Part shown: positions 1 to 9,012 of the stretch, piece after piece | Numbering within the stretch: the stretch's first letter is position 1 | How the letters are laid out: every line of letters starts with the position of its first letter | Assembly: GCF_000024885.1 (NCBI RefSeq) | Contig: NC_013512.1 | Coordinates: forward strand, 806,001 to 870,000 | Origin: Sulfurospirillum deleyianum DSM 6946 | GTDB taxonomy: Bacteria; Campylobacterota; Campylobacteria; Campylobacterales; Sulfurospirillaceae | Reading direction: 5' to 3' | Length of the DNA stretch: 64,000 nt | Notes under the pieces: generated by a model | Seen by the model: the letters and a program-made list of their open reading frames with translations, nothing else | Database searches by the model: none | What the model was told of the DNA's origin: nothing | Translations under genes and position numbers: made by a program

Positions 1-2
1 GG

Positions 3-461
3 GTTGAAAGCGGTAGAAAACAGCTTGAAGTAAAAAATTTCCTTGCAAAAACAAAAATCAGACGTAATGAGCAATATTTTAAAGAGAATGAAGACAGCGT
101 TGGGTTTATCTTTACCTTTATGCATGAGCTGATTGAACTTATTATGAATGAGCAAAAAGAGTATGACTCTTTGCAACACTGCCTTTATACAGAGGTGATT
201 AATCCTTTTATTGATGAGTTTATTATCAAAGTGTATGAGCATCCCATGGCACGTATCTACAAATCGGTCGCCATTGTTTTAAATGCGTTTATGGCGTTTG
301 AGCGTCTCTATTTTGATGTCGCAAAACCTCCTTTAAAAGAGGTGGAGCGTATTCAAAAACCACAACCTTTGGAGATGGTCTCAGGTGCGGAAGCCAAACG
401 TAGAGCAGAGAATAAGGCTAAAAAAGAGGCAGACAAAGCCAAAAAAATGGCAGAAGTCTAA
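3..461 (+). CDS. TorD-family molybdoenzyme chaperone, C-terminal part (5' truncated by window)
   Basis: The reading frame is already open at base 3 and has no start inside the window, so this is the last roughly 150 residues of a gene that begins upstream. The visible part is helical and carries the stretch DSVGFIFTFMHELI, like the C-terminal half of TorD/DmsD-type cytoplasmic chaperones that hold molybdoenzyme precursors until cofactor insertion and Tat export. It ends in a Lys/Glu/Ala-rich tail. Its position directly before a Tat-exported formate dehydrogenase suggests FdhA as client. The family call is by resemblance; the client is inferred from context. Confidence 0.75.
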   Translation, partial: VESGRKQLEVKNFLAKTKIRRNEQYFKENEDSVGFIFTFMHELIELIMNEQKEYDSLQHCLYTEVINPFIDEFIIKVYEHPMARIYKSVAIVLNAFMAFERLYFDVAKPPLKEVERIQKPQPLEMVSGAEAKRRAENKAKKEADKAKKMAEV

Positions 462-472
462 AAGGCAGTCCT

Positions 473-516
473 AAGGGATTGCCCAAGGCTATAAAGATGG
501 CTTTGAGCAATCCCTT
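473..516 (+). promoter_or_regulatory. Long intergenic hairpin between chaperone and fdh genes
   Basis: AAGGGATTGC at 473-482 pairs with GCAATCCCTT at 507-516. After one C/A mismatch, CAAGGC at 484-489 pairs with GCTTTG at 500-505 (one G-U), leaving a 10-nt loop. The stem is about 16 bp and is not followed by a T-run, so an attenuator, processing site or mRNA stabiliser is as likely as a terminator. The strong Shine-Dalgarno AAGGAGG for the next gene follows at about 537. Confidence 0.55.
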
Positions 517-548
517 GAAAGAGGGATTATCTCATAAGGAGGTGCTCA

Positions 549-746
549 ATGAACGAAAGCAGACGTGGCTTTGTTAAAAAAGCTGCACTTGCAGGTGCGA
601 TGACCGCCGTTGGCGTAGCCAGTGCACACGCAAGTTCTTCTGGTTCAAAAAGTTCAAATGGCGTTGTTGTAGGGAAGTCTCCCAAAAAAGAGATTACCTA
701 TAAGAAAACACAAGCGTGGGAAGATTATTATAAATCTGCTCTATAA
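549..746 (+). CDS. Small Tat-signal protein of formate dehydrogenase operons
   Basis: A 65-residue protein that opens with a twin-arginine signal (SRRGFVKKAALAGAMTAVG at residues 4-22), followed by a short Ser/Gly-rich stretch and a Lys-rich tail. It matches in length and layout the small formate-dehydrogenase-region Tat target family found immediately before fdhA in Campylobacterota and other proteobacteria. The role of that family is not established; a structural or maturation role for the periplasmic dehydrogenase is a guess. AAGGAGG precedes the ATG, and the gene lies 17 bp before fdhA, so it is probably cotranscribed. Confidence 0.8.
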   Translation: MNESRRGFVKKAALAGAMTAVGVASAHASSSGSKSSNGVVVGKSPKKEITYKKTQAWEDYYKSAL

Positions 747-763
747 ATTAGGAGGCACACATC

Positions 764-3622
764 ATGCAAAATGATACCATCCGTGCTCTAAGCACGACTG
801 TGGGTCGTCGTTCTTTCCTCAAAATGGCAGCGGTTGCAAGCGTTTTTGGTGCAACATCAAGCTTTGCGAGTGAAAAAGTAACGAGAGCCGCAACAGAGGA
901 AGAGGTTAAAAACCCATTTCCTGGAAGTAAAAAAGTTAAAACTATCTGTACATCTTGTTCTGTCGGATGTGGTGTAATCGCAGAAGTTCAAAATGGCGTA
1001 TGGGTTCGTCAAGAAGTTGCTCAAGACCACCCAATAAGCTTAGGCGGACACTGCTGTAAAGGTGCAGATATGATCGATATGGTCAGATCTGAAGTACGTC
1101 TTAAATATCCAATGGTCAAAGAAAATGGTCAATGGAAACGTTTAAGTTGGGATGATGCGCTTAATCGTATCGCAACCAAATTAGCAGATTTAAAGAAAAA
1201 AGATGGCGCAGATGCCGTTCAGTTCTTAGGTTCAGCTAAGATGAGCAATGAGCAAGCGTACTATTTTAGAAAGTTTGCAGCCTTTTTTGGAACCAATAAT
1301 ACAGACCATCAAGCAAGAATCTGACACTCTTCCACAGTCGCTGGTGTAGCGAACACATTTGGATACGGTGCGATGACAAACTCTTTAGGCGACATTCAAA
1401 AGTCTAAAGCGATTATTATTTTTGGTGCAAACCCAGCGGTGAATCACCCTGTTGGTTTCCAACATTTCTTAAAAGCAAAAGAGCGCAATAACTCTCAGTT
1501 GATTGTTATTGACCCACGTTTTACAAAAACGGCGGCAAAAGCAGATATTTATGCACAAATTCGTCCAGGAACTGATATTCCTTTTATGTACGGAATGCTT
1601 AATATTATTTTCCAAAACGGTTGGGACGATAAAGAGTATGTTGACGCACGTGTTTTTGGTATGGATAAAATTCGTGAAGAAGCCAAAAAATGGACACCTG
1701 AACTCGTTGAAGATGTCACAGGCGTTCCAGCTCAAACACTCATTCAAATTACCAATCTTTATGCAAAAAATCGTCCAGGAACGTTGATTTGGGCAATGGG
1801 TCTAACCCAACACAGCATTGGAACCAGCAATACACGTATGGCACCAATTCTCCAATTAGCGCTTGGTAATATGGGTAAAGCAGGTGGTGGTACCAACATT
1901 CTAAGAGGTCATGATAACGTCCAGGGTGCGACTGATATGGGATGTTTAGCTGACTCACTTCCAGGATATTATGGTTTAGTTCCCGTTGTTTGGAAGTATT
2001 TCGCAAAATCATGGGGTGTGGATTATGAATACCTTGTGAAGCAATTTAAAGATGCATCATGGATGGAAAAGCCTGGTTTTTCATTGGCTCGTTGGTGGGC
2101 AGGTGTACAAAATGTCAAATCAGATGAAAAAATCGAAAATGCAGGTACATCGCTTAAAGCATTGTTGGTGTTTGGTAACGGAATTACCTCTGTTGCACAA
2201 CAAGCAAAAATCAAAGAGGGTTTAGACAATCTTGATATGCTCGTTCTTGCAGACCCATTTGTGAACGAAGCAGCGATTTTGACCGATAAAAAAGACAATG
2301 TCTTTATTTTACCAGCTGCAACACAGTTTGAGACCAGCGGTTTAGTGGTTGCAACCAACAGAAGTGCACAATGGCGTTATAAAGTTGTTGAGCCTCTTTA
2401 TGAGAGCAAACCTGATCAAGAGATTATGTTTGAACTAGCTAAGCGTTTAGGTTTTTATGAGCAATATACCAAAGGTATGTTGATGCAAGAGACCAAAGAT
2501 GGCAAATTAGAGATGATTCCTAACAAAAAAGATTTTGTATGGCCAGAAGATGCGACCAATGAAATTGCACGTATCATCAAAACCATCGGCTTAACAGGTT
2601 GGACAGCTGAGAGGGTTAAAAAACATACTGACAACTGGCATATGTTTGATGAAGTTACAGGTGCTGGAATGGGACCAATGAAGGGCGAATACTATGGACT
2701 TCCATGGCCATGTTGGACAAAAACACACGGTGGTTCACCAAACCTTTACGATACCTCTATCTCTGTTAAAGAGGGCGGTATGGGCTTTAGAAATAACTTT
2801 GGTTTGGAAAAAGATGGTGTCAATCTTTTAGCAGAAAAAGGCTCTTTCCCTAAAGGCTCAAAAATTGAGACAGGGTATCCTGAGATTACCAAAGCGAATA
2901 TTGAAGCCGTGCTTGGAATTACACTTACAGAAGAAGAAAAAGCAGCGTGTGGTGCAAACTGGAAAGTGGATAACAGCGGTATTTTGGTTCAAAAGTGTAT
3001 GGAAGCAGGTGTTTGTCCTTACGGTAACGCTAAAGCACGTGCGATTGTGTGGAACTTCCCTGATCATATCCCAATGCACAGAGAACCACTCCATTCACCA
3101 CGTCATGATTTGACACTCAAATATCCAGCGTATGCGGATAAAGCAAATCATTTCCGTGTTATGACCAAATATATCTCTGTTCAAAGTGCGAAAGATTACT
3201 CTAAAGAGTTCCCAATTAACATGGTAACAGGACGTTTAGTCACGATGAACGGTGCGGGTATTGAAAACCGTGCGTCAAAATACATTGCAGCCTTAACGCC
3301 TGAGATGTTCTGTGATATTCATCCAGATTTAGCGCACAAGCATGGTATTAAAAATGGTCATATGATGTGGATTCATTCACCAGAAGGCACAAAAATCAAG
3401 GTGAAGGCAAAATACTCTTATACAGTTTTACCTGATATGGTCTTTATGCCATTCCACTTTGCAGGATATTTCCAAGGCGTGGACAGAACAGGTAATTTCC
3501 CAGCAGGAACGAAACCATTTGCAAGTGGTGAGAGTGTTAATACCGTTACAAACTATGGTTATGACATCATTACTCAGATTCCTGAAACTAAAGGCGGCTT
3601 ATGTCGCATAGAGAAAGCGTAG
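764..3622 (+). CDS. fdhA: Formate dehydrogenase catalytic subunit, selenocysteine-containing, Tat-exported
   Basis: Oxidises formate to CO2 at a molybdenum or tungsten bis-pterin site in the periplasm. The product is 952 residues if the in-frame TGA at 1322-1324 is read as selenocysteine (residue 187). The frame continues without a break into HSSTVAG, where the catalytic Sec/Cys of this family lies. A Tat signal (GRRSFLKM, residues 14-21) is followed by a 4Fe-4S motif at Cys62, Cys65, Cys69 and Cys97 or 98, then the long molybdopterin domains and a C-terminal dinucleotide-binding domain. Automated callers would split it into two ORFs, 764-1324 and 1373-3622. It is followed by fdhB after 7 bp. 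The cell must contain the selA/B/C/D machinery, which is not in this window. Confidence 0.95.
1322..1352 (+). promoter_or_regulatory. Selenocysteine UGA with bacterial SECIS hairpin
   Basis: The UGA at 1322-1324 is followed after 13 nt by a small hairpin: TCGCT at 1338-1342 pairs with AGCGA at 1348-1352, closing a GGTGT loop. A short stem about 11-14 nt after UGA with G and U in the apical loop is the layout SelB recognises in bacterial formate dehydrogenase mRNAs. The hairpin lies within coding sequence, as is normal in bacteria. The structure is read by eye; SelB binding is inferred. Confidence 0.75.
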
Positions 3623-3629
3623 GGGGCGG

Positions 3630-4232
3630 ATGATGGAATACGCAAGAATGAAGTTTTACTGCGATGAGAGCAGATGTATAGAGTGTGATGGATGTAGTAT
3701 TGCGTGTGCGGAAGCGCATGAACTACCTGTGGGTATTAGCAGACGTAAAGTCATCACGATTAATGAGGGCATCCCAGGCAAAGAGTTTTCAACCTCTGTG
3801 GCATGTATGCATTGTACGGATGCTCCTTGTGAGCAAGTCTGTCCTGTGGATTGTTTTTATATCAGAGAAGACGGCATTGTCCTTCATGATAAAGAGAAGT
3901 GTATCGGGTGTGGTTACTGTTTATACGCATGTCCATTTGGCGCACCTCAATTTCCTCGTGATGGCGCTTTTGGTGCTAAAGGGGCAATGGATAAATGTAC
4001 CATGTGTGCAGGAGGACCTTTAGAGACGAACTCAGAAAAAGAGCGTCATCTTTATGGTCAAAACCGTATCGCTGAGGGAAAAGTACCTCTTTGTGCGGCA
4101 ATGTGTTCAACCAAAGCCCTCTTAGTAGGCGACGCACAATCCGTCTCTAATATCTTTAGAGCTCGTGTGGCAGCGCGTGGCAAAGGTGCGAACGCTCCTT
4201 ATGGATGGGATAAGGCGTATAAAAATCAATGA
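3630..4232 (+). CDS. fdhB: Formate dehydrogenase iron-sulfur subunit
   Basis: A 200-residue electron-transfer subunit passing electrons from FdhA to the membrane cytochrome. Four cysteine clusters are visible: C16-x2-C-x2-C-x3-C26; then CMHCTDAPCEQVCPVDC; then CIGCGYCLYACPFG; then CTMC with a distal CAAMC. This is the four-cubane pattern of the FdnH/HybA/DmsB family. Unlike E. coli FdnH there is no C-terminal transmembrane anchor. GGGGGCGG precedes the ATG at 3630, and ATG codons at 3633 and 3648 are possible alternatives. The stop overlaps an upstream in-frame ATG of fdhC. Confidence 0.93.
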   Translation: MMEYARMKFYCDESRCIECDGCSIACAEAHELPVGISRRKVITINEGIPGKEFSTSVACMHCTDAPCEQVCPVDCFYIREDGIVLHDKEKCIGCGYCLYACPFGAPQFPRDGAFGAKGAMDKCTMCAGGPLETNSEKERHLYGQNRIAEGKVPLCAAMCSTKALLVGDAQSVSNIFRARVAARGKGANAPYGWDKAYKNQ

Positions 4233-4243
4233 AAGGATTCGCA

Positions 4244-5143
4244 ATGAAAAAATATCTTTACATGTTCATTGCGACCCTCGCTTTGGCATCTGTGGCATTG
4301 GCTACAGAAAGCCAAATTTGGGGTGAGATGCGCATACAAAATATTTTAGGATACGGTCAAGAAGAGAGTCTAAAACTTGGAGTACTCTTTACCTTCCTTC
4401 AAAGTAAATACTTTGCATGGATCTTTTTAGCAGTCCTTATTGGTGTTCCAACGGTCTTCTTTGTGCATTATAAACTTGTCGGTCCTAAGGTGTTTCCACA
4501 CAGTCATAAAAAACACTATGCCTTTAACCTGTTCCATAGAACGGTTCACCAAGTAGCAGCGGTTAGCTTTTTAGTGCTCGTTCCAACAGGATTTATTATC
4601 GTGTTTGGTGATTTTTTTGGGGGTGGAACGTTGGTTCGAATGGCAAAAAACCTTCATGGTATTTTTACCATTCCTTTTGCGATTGTCGTTATTCCTATGG
4701 CGCTTATGTGGCTTAAAGAGGCACTCTTTAACTTTGAAGATGTCAAATGGTTTATGATTTTAGGAGGGTATCTCTCCAAAGAGAAACAGATCATTAACGC
4801 AGGTCAATTTAATGCAGGTCAAAAGATGTGGTATTGGGTGGCTATCTTAGGTGGTATTACCATGATTTTAAGTGGTGCGATGATGTTCTTCTTAGATTTT
4901 AAGATGGAGATGTTGCATAACTTAACAGGGCTTAGCCAAATTGATTTGCTTCGTGTGGCTGCCATTGTGCATAATGTCATGGGCTTTGCGGTTGTCGCTT
5001 TGTTTATTACCCATGTGTATATGTCAATGTTTGCGATTAAAGGAGCGGTTAATAGCATTATCACAGGCTATGTGGAAGAAGAGGAAGTAAAATTCCTTCA
5101 CAATGCATGGTATAAAAAGCTCAAAGAAAAAGGAAAGTTCTAA
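4244..5143 (+). CDS. fdhC: Formate dehydrogenase cytochrome b subunit
   Basis: Membrane anchor and quinone-reducing subunit, related to FdnI/FdoI. It has an N-terminal hydrophobic segment (MKKYLYMFIATLALASVALA) and about four further membrane helices with histidines placed as haem b ligands (for example HRTVHQ, NLHGIF, HNVMGF, THVYM). The ATG at 4244 is preferred because AAAGGA lies 6 bp before it; an in-frame ATG at 4229 overlaps the fdhB stop and would add five residues. It completes the fdhA-B-C respiratory complex feeding electrons to menaquinone, and mqnC for menaquinone synthesis is also in this window. Confidence 0.9.
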   Translation: MKKYLYMFIATLALASVALATESQIWGEMRIQNILGYGQEESLKLGVLFTFLQSKYFAWIFLAVLIGVPTVFFVHYKLVGPKVFPHSHKKHYAFNLFHRTVHQVAAVSFLVLVPTGFIIVFGDFFGGGTLVRMAKNLHGIFTIPFAIVVIPMALMWLKEALFNFEDVKWFMILGGYLSKEKQIINAGQFNAGQKMWYWVAILGGITMILSGAMMFFLDFKMEMLHNLTGLSQIDLLRVAAIVHNVMGFAVVALFITHVYMSMFAIKGAVNSIITGYVEEEEVKFLHNAWYKKLKEKGKF

Positions 5144-5158
5144 GGCATATTTTGACAC

Positions 5159-5224
5159 GACTCTTGAGCAAAGCTCAAGAGTCTACGTTGCGACTACGCA
5201 CTAAAGCTTGCCTCGTTTGAGGCA
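5159..5224. terminator. Double hairpin between convergent fdhC and modD
   Basis: GACTCTTGAGC at 5159-5169 pairs perfectly with GCTCAAGAGTC at 5173-5183 around an AAA loop. A second hairpin, TGCCTC/GAGGCA with a GTTT loop, lies at 5209-5224. Convergent genes on both sides suggest a bidirectional terminator region, although neither stem has a clear T-run. Confidence 0.6.
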
Positions 5225-5239
5225 GAGTGGTGCCTTTAC

Positions 5240-6058
5240 TTAGAGCATTTCGATGGTAACACGAATGTCTGAGGGTTTAGCATGGTAGGGTGAAGAAGTG
5301 ACAATAAAATCCACGCCCGTCTTAGCAAAATCTTCGATGTTATGTTCGCCAATGCCACCTGTGGCAGAAAGCAGTAAAGAAGGAAAAATTTTCTTGAGCG
5401 AAACACAGCGTTTGAGCATCTCAAAATCCATCTTTTCACACTGTAAAATATCTGTTCCTAACCTCGCAAAATAAAGAGCCTCTTCATAATTTTCTACTTC
5501 AACGGCTACTTTTTTCTCTAAAAACTTTCGTTTCATTTGTGCAAACTGAGCTTCAAATTCTGCCTCATCAGGGAAAAAAACACGGTGTTGTTTAAAAATC
5601 AAAATCGAATCATACAGCCCTAAACGATGGTGCGCTCCACCTCCTGCAAAGACGGCTTTGAGGGCTAAGGCTTTGGTACGAGGGAAAATTTTTCGTGTGG
5701 TTAAAAGCTCAATATGCGGTTGATGCAGACGTGCTAAAGAGAGCATTTTTTCTGTTTTACTGGCGATACCACTTAAAAATTCCAAAAGATTTTGACTTGC
5801 TTTCCAGACTTTATGCACATTATCTGCTCTACCATAGGCTTCGAGCACACATTCGTTGGCACTCACTCTATCACCGCATTGTTTAAAACGTTTGGTTTCA
5901 AGTCCAAGTCGTTGACACATCTCTTCGACCAAATCAACCCCACAGATAATCACTTCTTCCTTAGGTGCAAAAGAGATTTTTGCCGCTTTAGCCCCAAAAC
6001 CCAGCCCCTCTGTGGTAATATCCATCAGTCCTATATCTTCTTCTAAAATATCCATCAT
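5240..6058 (-). CDS. modD: ModD-like protein of the quinolinate phosphoribosyltransferase family
   Basis: The 272-residue sequence follows the NadC fold family but with the ModD signature region around HxELLTTRKIFPRTKALALKAVFAGGGAHHRLGL (mid-protein). ModD proteins are encoded in molybdate transport loci and their exact reaction is unproven. It sits directly downstream of modE on the same strand, which supports ModD rather than NadC, whose partners nadA/nadB are absent here. AAGGA lies about 8 bp before the first of two adjacent ATG codons. Confidence 0.8.
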   Translation of the reverse strand: MMDILEEDIGLMDITTEGLGFGAKAAKISFAPKEEVIICGVDLVEEMCQRLGLETKRFKQCGDRVSANECVLEAYGRADNVHKVWKASQNLLEFLSGIASKTEKMLSLARLHQPHIELLTTRKIFPRTKALALKAVFAGGGAHHRLGLYDSILIFKQHRVFFPDEAEFEAQFAQMKRKFLEKKVAVEVENYEEALYFARLGTDILQCEKMDFEMLKRCVSLKKIFPSLLLSATGGIGEHNIEDFAKTGVDFIVTSSPYHAKPSDIRVTIEML

Positions 6059-6090
6059 TTTAAAAATCCTTTTTACATGTAAAACGTGTT

Positions 6091-6873
6091 TTATTTTCCA
6101 ATCAAAATACTGCTCGATTTAATCAGCGCACACACCTGAACACTCTCTTTGAGTCCTAGCGTATCAACCGATTCGGTGGTAATGGTTGCCGTGATGATAT
6201 CGTTGTTCCCGATGTCTACACTGACTTGCGTGTTAATATCGCCTCGTTTGATATCTGTAATTTTCCCAAGCAATTTGTTACGTGCGCTTGTGGCAATATC
6301 TAAAGTTGTGGTAAGTAAAACGCTTGATGCTTTGATAATGCCTACCACTTCATCACCCACGTGAAGGTTCAGTTCTTCTACGGCACTGTGCGTGATATTC
6401 GAGATCAATAAAACGCCACTTTTAAGTTCAATAATCACCTCTGCGCTGACATCTGCGACTTTGAGGCTATGAATTTTTCCGACCAGCTGATTGCGTGCGC
6501 TAATGTGCATACTAATCCTTTGTAAATGTTTGACATGTTCCATATTCAGCGATGAAAGGGAAGAGAGATGGTGAATGAAACGTTCATACTCATGTTTCAA
6601 AATCGTATAGTTTTCAATCATCTCTTTTCCAAATGCTGTCAACGTTGTTCCTCCACCGCCACTGCCACCTGTGGTGCGAACTACCAGAGGTTGTGCTGAG
6701 AGGTTGTTCATGGTATCAATAGCTTCCCACGCCGTTTTATAGCTCAGTCCCACACGCTTTGCAGCTGTTGTGATAGACCCACAATCTAAAATGGCTTCTA
6801 ATAATTTAATGCGTTTTTCCAAAAGTGCGGGTTTATCAAATTGCAGTAAACCATCACTAAGTGTTTCGCCCAT
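6091..6873 (-). CDS. modE: ModE-type molybdate-responsive transcription regulator
   Basis: 260 residues. An N-terminal winged helix-turn-helix (about 15-115: ILDCGSITTAAKRVGLSYKTAWEAID, then VVRTTGGSGGGGTTLT) is followed by two tandem Mop/TOBE domains (SARNQLVGKI from about 126 and SARNKLLGKI from about 196), the molybdate/tungstate-binding part. This is the full ModE architecture. A ModE-like operator overlaps its own ribosome binding site (6881-6906), so autoregulation is likely. Neighbouring modD and the ABC importer are probable members of the regulon. Confidence 0.92.
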   Translation of the reverse strand: MGETLSDGLLQFDKPALLEKRIKLLEAILDCGSITTAAKRVGLSYKTAWEAIDTMNNLSAQPLVVRTTGGSGGGGTTLTAFGKEMIENYTILKHEYERFIHHLSSLSSLNMEHVKHLQRISMHISARNQLVGKIHSLKVADVSAEVIIELKSGVLLISNITHSAVEELNLHVGDEVVGIIKASSVLLTTTLDIATSARNKLLGKITDIKRGDINTQVSVDIGNNDIITATITTESVDTLGLKESVQVCALIKSSSILIGK

Positions 6874-6880
6874 ATGCCTT

Positions 6881-6906
6881 CCTTATATAGTTTAGATATA
6901 TAACGA
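6881..6906. promoter_or_regulatory. ModE-box-like palindrome upstream of modE
   Basis: On the plus strand CCTTATATA (6881-6889), a 7-bp spacer and TATATAACGA (6897-6906) form an inverted repeat. The right half matches the half-site of the E. coli ModE consensus (TATATAACGAT after TATATA and a 6-8 bp spacer) closely. It starts 8 bp upstream of the modE ATG and overlaps its AGGAAGG ribosome binding site, which is a good position for repression. The pattern is seen in sequence; binding is inferred. Confidence 0.7.
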
Positions 6907-6951
6907 CTCTGAAAGTGTAACACGTCACACTTAAAATCTTTACATGTAACG

Positions 6952-7263
6952 CTAAAGCGTACCAAATTCAATGGCGATTTTGGTGTAAAAAAGCCCTAAT
7001 TTTTCCTCTTTTAGATACGCTAAAAGTGTGTCGCATTGCTCTTCGTTGACATTCATTACGATTTCAAGAGGCTCATCGGCTAGTTCAAAAAATGTTTGAG
7101 AGTGGACTTTTCCATCACGACCTACGCCTTGTGCCGCCCTAAGGAGCGTAACGCCTACGATACCAAGCTCTTCTGCTTGATGCATCAGCCAATCACTCAG
7201 TCGCTCTCCATCAGGGTGTTTACGGCTTGTAAGCGTGGAAAAGGTGAGTTGAAAACCTTTCAT
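6952..7263 (-). CDS. DUF190 family protein
   Basis: 103 residues with the small alpha/beta DUF190 pattern ([30 protein letters not shown]). Proteins of this family are often encoded beside CrcB and are thought to be cytoplasmic ligand-binding or regulatory partners of it. Here its start overlaps the crcB stop by 4 bp, so translation is coupled. The molecular function is unknown. Confidence 0.85.
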   Translation of the reverse strand: MKGFQLTFSTLTSRKHPDGERLSDWLMHQAEELGIVGVTLLRAAQGVGRDGKVHSQTFFELADEPLEIVMNVNEEQCDTLLAYLKEEKLGLFYTKIAIEFGTL

Positions 7264-7652
7264 AAATCTCCTTTATTCAAAAGGGTATAGGTGGCAATAC
7301 CCAAAAATGTCATCACAATAGAGCCTGCAAGATGAAGGCAAATTGCCATCAAGCCTACGCTAAAACGCCCTTGTTGTAGCAACGTAACAATCTCAGCACT
7401 AAAGGTACTAAAGGTGGTGAGTCCGCCTAAAAAACCTGTGATGACAAACAACCTCCATTCAGGAGAGAGCGCACTATGGGTTGCAAAAAAAGCGATAGCA
7501 AAACCAATCAAATAACCCCCTAGCAGATTTGCGCTGAGTGTTCCAAGCGGAATAGAGGGGGTGAGGGCATTGAGTTTTGTTCCCAAAAACCAGCGCAATA
7601 CCGCACCAAATCCCGCACCTGAGAAAATCGCTAAAAGGGTATAAGCCATCAT
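7260..7652 (-). CDS. crcB: CrcB/Fluc fluoride ion channel
   Basis: 130-residue protein with four hydrophobic helices and the Fluc signatures [15 protein letters not shown] and [15 protein letters not shown], the latter lining the fluoride pore. Dual-topology dimers export F- and protect phosphoryl-transfer enzymes. Translationally coupled to the DUF190 gene. The 40 bp upstream shows no fluoride riboswitch. Confidence 0.93.
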   Translation of the reverse strand: MMAYTLLAIFSGAGFGAVLRWFLGTKLNALTPSIPLGTLSANLLGGYLIGFAIAFFATHSALSPEWRLFVITGFLGGLTTFSTFSAEIVTLLQQGRFSVGLMAICLHLAGSIVMTFLGIATYTLLNKGDL

Positions 7653-7692
7653 AAAACCTTTTCAAAGAACTCGTGTAGATTATAGCATAAAG

Positions 7693-8220
7693 CTAAAATC
7701 CACGGCTATATGATGTGGCGCAATCCAAACAAACTTTTTGTCCCTCTTCAAGGCGCATTTTATGTTCAGGGGCATATTCTCCACACTTTTCGCATGCAAT
7801 GGAAGTAAAAAGTCTTGCGTGGGTTGGCAGTTCAAAAGAGGGTTCTTTCAGGCTAAACAGCTCTTCAAGGGGTGCATTTAAAATATGCGCTTGCAAAGCT
7901 TTTCTATCTACGTTTGGCATAAGTGAACGGTTAAATACGACACGCCCTTTTTTATTGTGTTTGCGGTCAAAAAAACTAAAGGCTTGTTTGCCTGTATCTT
8001 TGTAGATAAGATTGCCTTTGCCAAAACTGCATCCTAGAAGCACTTGAATTGCATCAACTCCACACGCATCGTTTTCGGTCACACAGACCAACTCTTCATC
8101 CTGTGAAAATCCTGTCATACCCAGCCAAACGTGTGCTGCTTCTGCTGCTCTAAATCCAATGGCAAGTCCTGGACACTCGTGCCCGTGAAAGGCAACACAT
8201 CTTTCCCATAATGCTTTCAT
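7693..8220 (-). CDS. FmdE-like protein with C-terminal zinc ribbon
   Basis: 175 residues. The N-terminal FmdE domain carries FHGHECPGLAIGFR (residues about 12-25) and ENDACGVDAIQVLLGCSFGKGNL. The C-terminal part has CEKCGEY and KVCLDCA, a four-cysteine zinc-ribbon. The family is named after formylmethanofuran dehydrogenase subunit E but is common in bacteria without that enzyme, usually beside molybdoenzymes or metal importers. Here it is 9 bp downstream of an ABC importer ATPase, in the same operon, so a metal-handling role tied to molybdenum or tungsten supply is plausible but unproven. Confidence 0.82.
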   Translation of the reverse strand: MKALWERCVAFHGHECPGLAIGFRAAEAAHVWLGMTGFSQDEELVCVTENDACGVDAIQVLLGCSFGKGNLIYKDTGKQAFSFFDRKHNKKGRVVFNRSLMPNVDRKALQAHILNAPLEELFSLKEPSFELPTHARLFTSIACEKCGEYAPEHKMRLEEGQKVCLDCATSYSRGF

Positions 8221-8229
8221 ACTTTCTCC

Positions 8230-9012
8230 TTAATGGTGGTGTTTATGAGGCGTCTCTTCGTGTTCGTGACCGTAGTACACAAACGTATGCCCATTGTTTA
8301 CATGTAAAGAGGTTTCAACCTCAAAAAGTGTGCTTAACATCGAAGCTTCTAGCGATTTTGTGGGGGTATCATAGACAATACCTCCATTTTGAAGCATGAG
8401 CAGTCGATGGGTGTAGTGAATGGCATGTTGCATATCGTGCAGAACAATAAACGTAATCAATGCCTTTTCATGGGTTGCGTGGCGCATGGCAGAGAGCATT
8501 TCAAGCTGATTTTTAGGGTCAAGATGAGAGATAGGCTCATCGAGTAACAGCACCTTTGGTTCTTGCAAAAGTGCACTGGCAATGAGCACTTTTTGCCTCT
8601 CTCCACCGCTTAGGGTTGCAATATTGCGCTCAAGTAAAGGGGTTAAATGAAAATGCTCAATGCTCTCATGAATCATGGCTTTATCGTTTGGGTTAAGAAA
8701 CATGCCACTGTAAGCTCTTCGCCCAAGTTCTAAAACCTCTAAAACGCTCATGGAAGGTGTGGTGGCAAATTGAGAGAGATAGGCGATGGTTTTGGCACGT
8801 TCACGCACACTTAACGTGCTTAATTCCACGTCATCCAAAAAGATGTGGCGTGAGGCAAAAATTCCTGCAATGTGTTTTAAAAGAGTACTCTTTCCCGCAC
8901 CATTAGGACCAATGATTCCTATAATTTCACCGCTATGTGCATGGGTTGTAATGTTATGTAACAAAGGTGTTTTACCCACGGTATACGAAAGGTTTTCAAT
9001 GCGAAGCGTCAT
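8230..9012 (-). CDS. ABC importer ATP-binding protein with histidine-rich C-terminus
   Basis: 260 residues starting MTLRIENLSY. Walker A GPNGAGKST, signature LSGGERQKV, Walker B VLLLDEP and an H-loop region are all present. The start at 9012 is chosen because its ATG overlaps the TGA of the permease gene (ATGA); the frame stays open further upstream only as a shadow of the permease. The closest type is the BtuD/FepC group paired with FecCD permeases. The last 15 residues hold seven His with acidic neighbours, a possible metal-binding tail. Confidence 0.92.
   Translation of the reverse strand: MTLRIENLSYTVGKTPLLHNITTHAHSGEIIGIIGPNGAGKSTLLKHIAGIFASRHIFLDDVELSTLSVRERAKTIAYLSQFATTPSMSVLEVLELGRRAYSGMFLNPNDKAMIHESIEHFHLTPLLERNIATLSGGERQKVLIASALLQEPKVLLLDEPISHLDPKNQLEMLSAMRHATHEKALITFIVLHDMQHAIHYTHRLLMLQNGGIVYDTPTKSLEASMLSTLFEVETSLHVNNGHTFVYYGHEHEETPHKHHH

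Noticed and set aside
1322-1373. Apparent nonsense mutation or frameshift splitting fdhA
   Set aside because: The TGA falls at the catalytic Sec position with a SECIS-like hairpin after it, and both flanking parts are in the same frame; read as selenocysteine, not as a pseudogene.
7653-7692. Fluoride riboswitch upstream of crcB
   Set aside because: The gap is only 40 bp and lacks the conserved riboswitch core.
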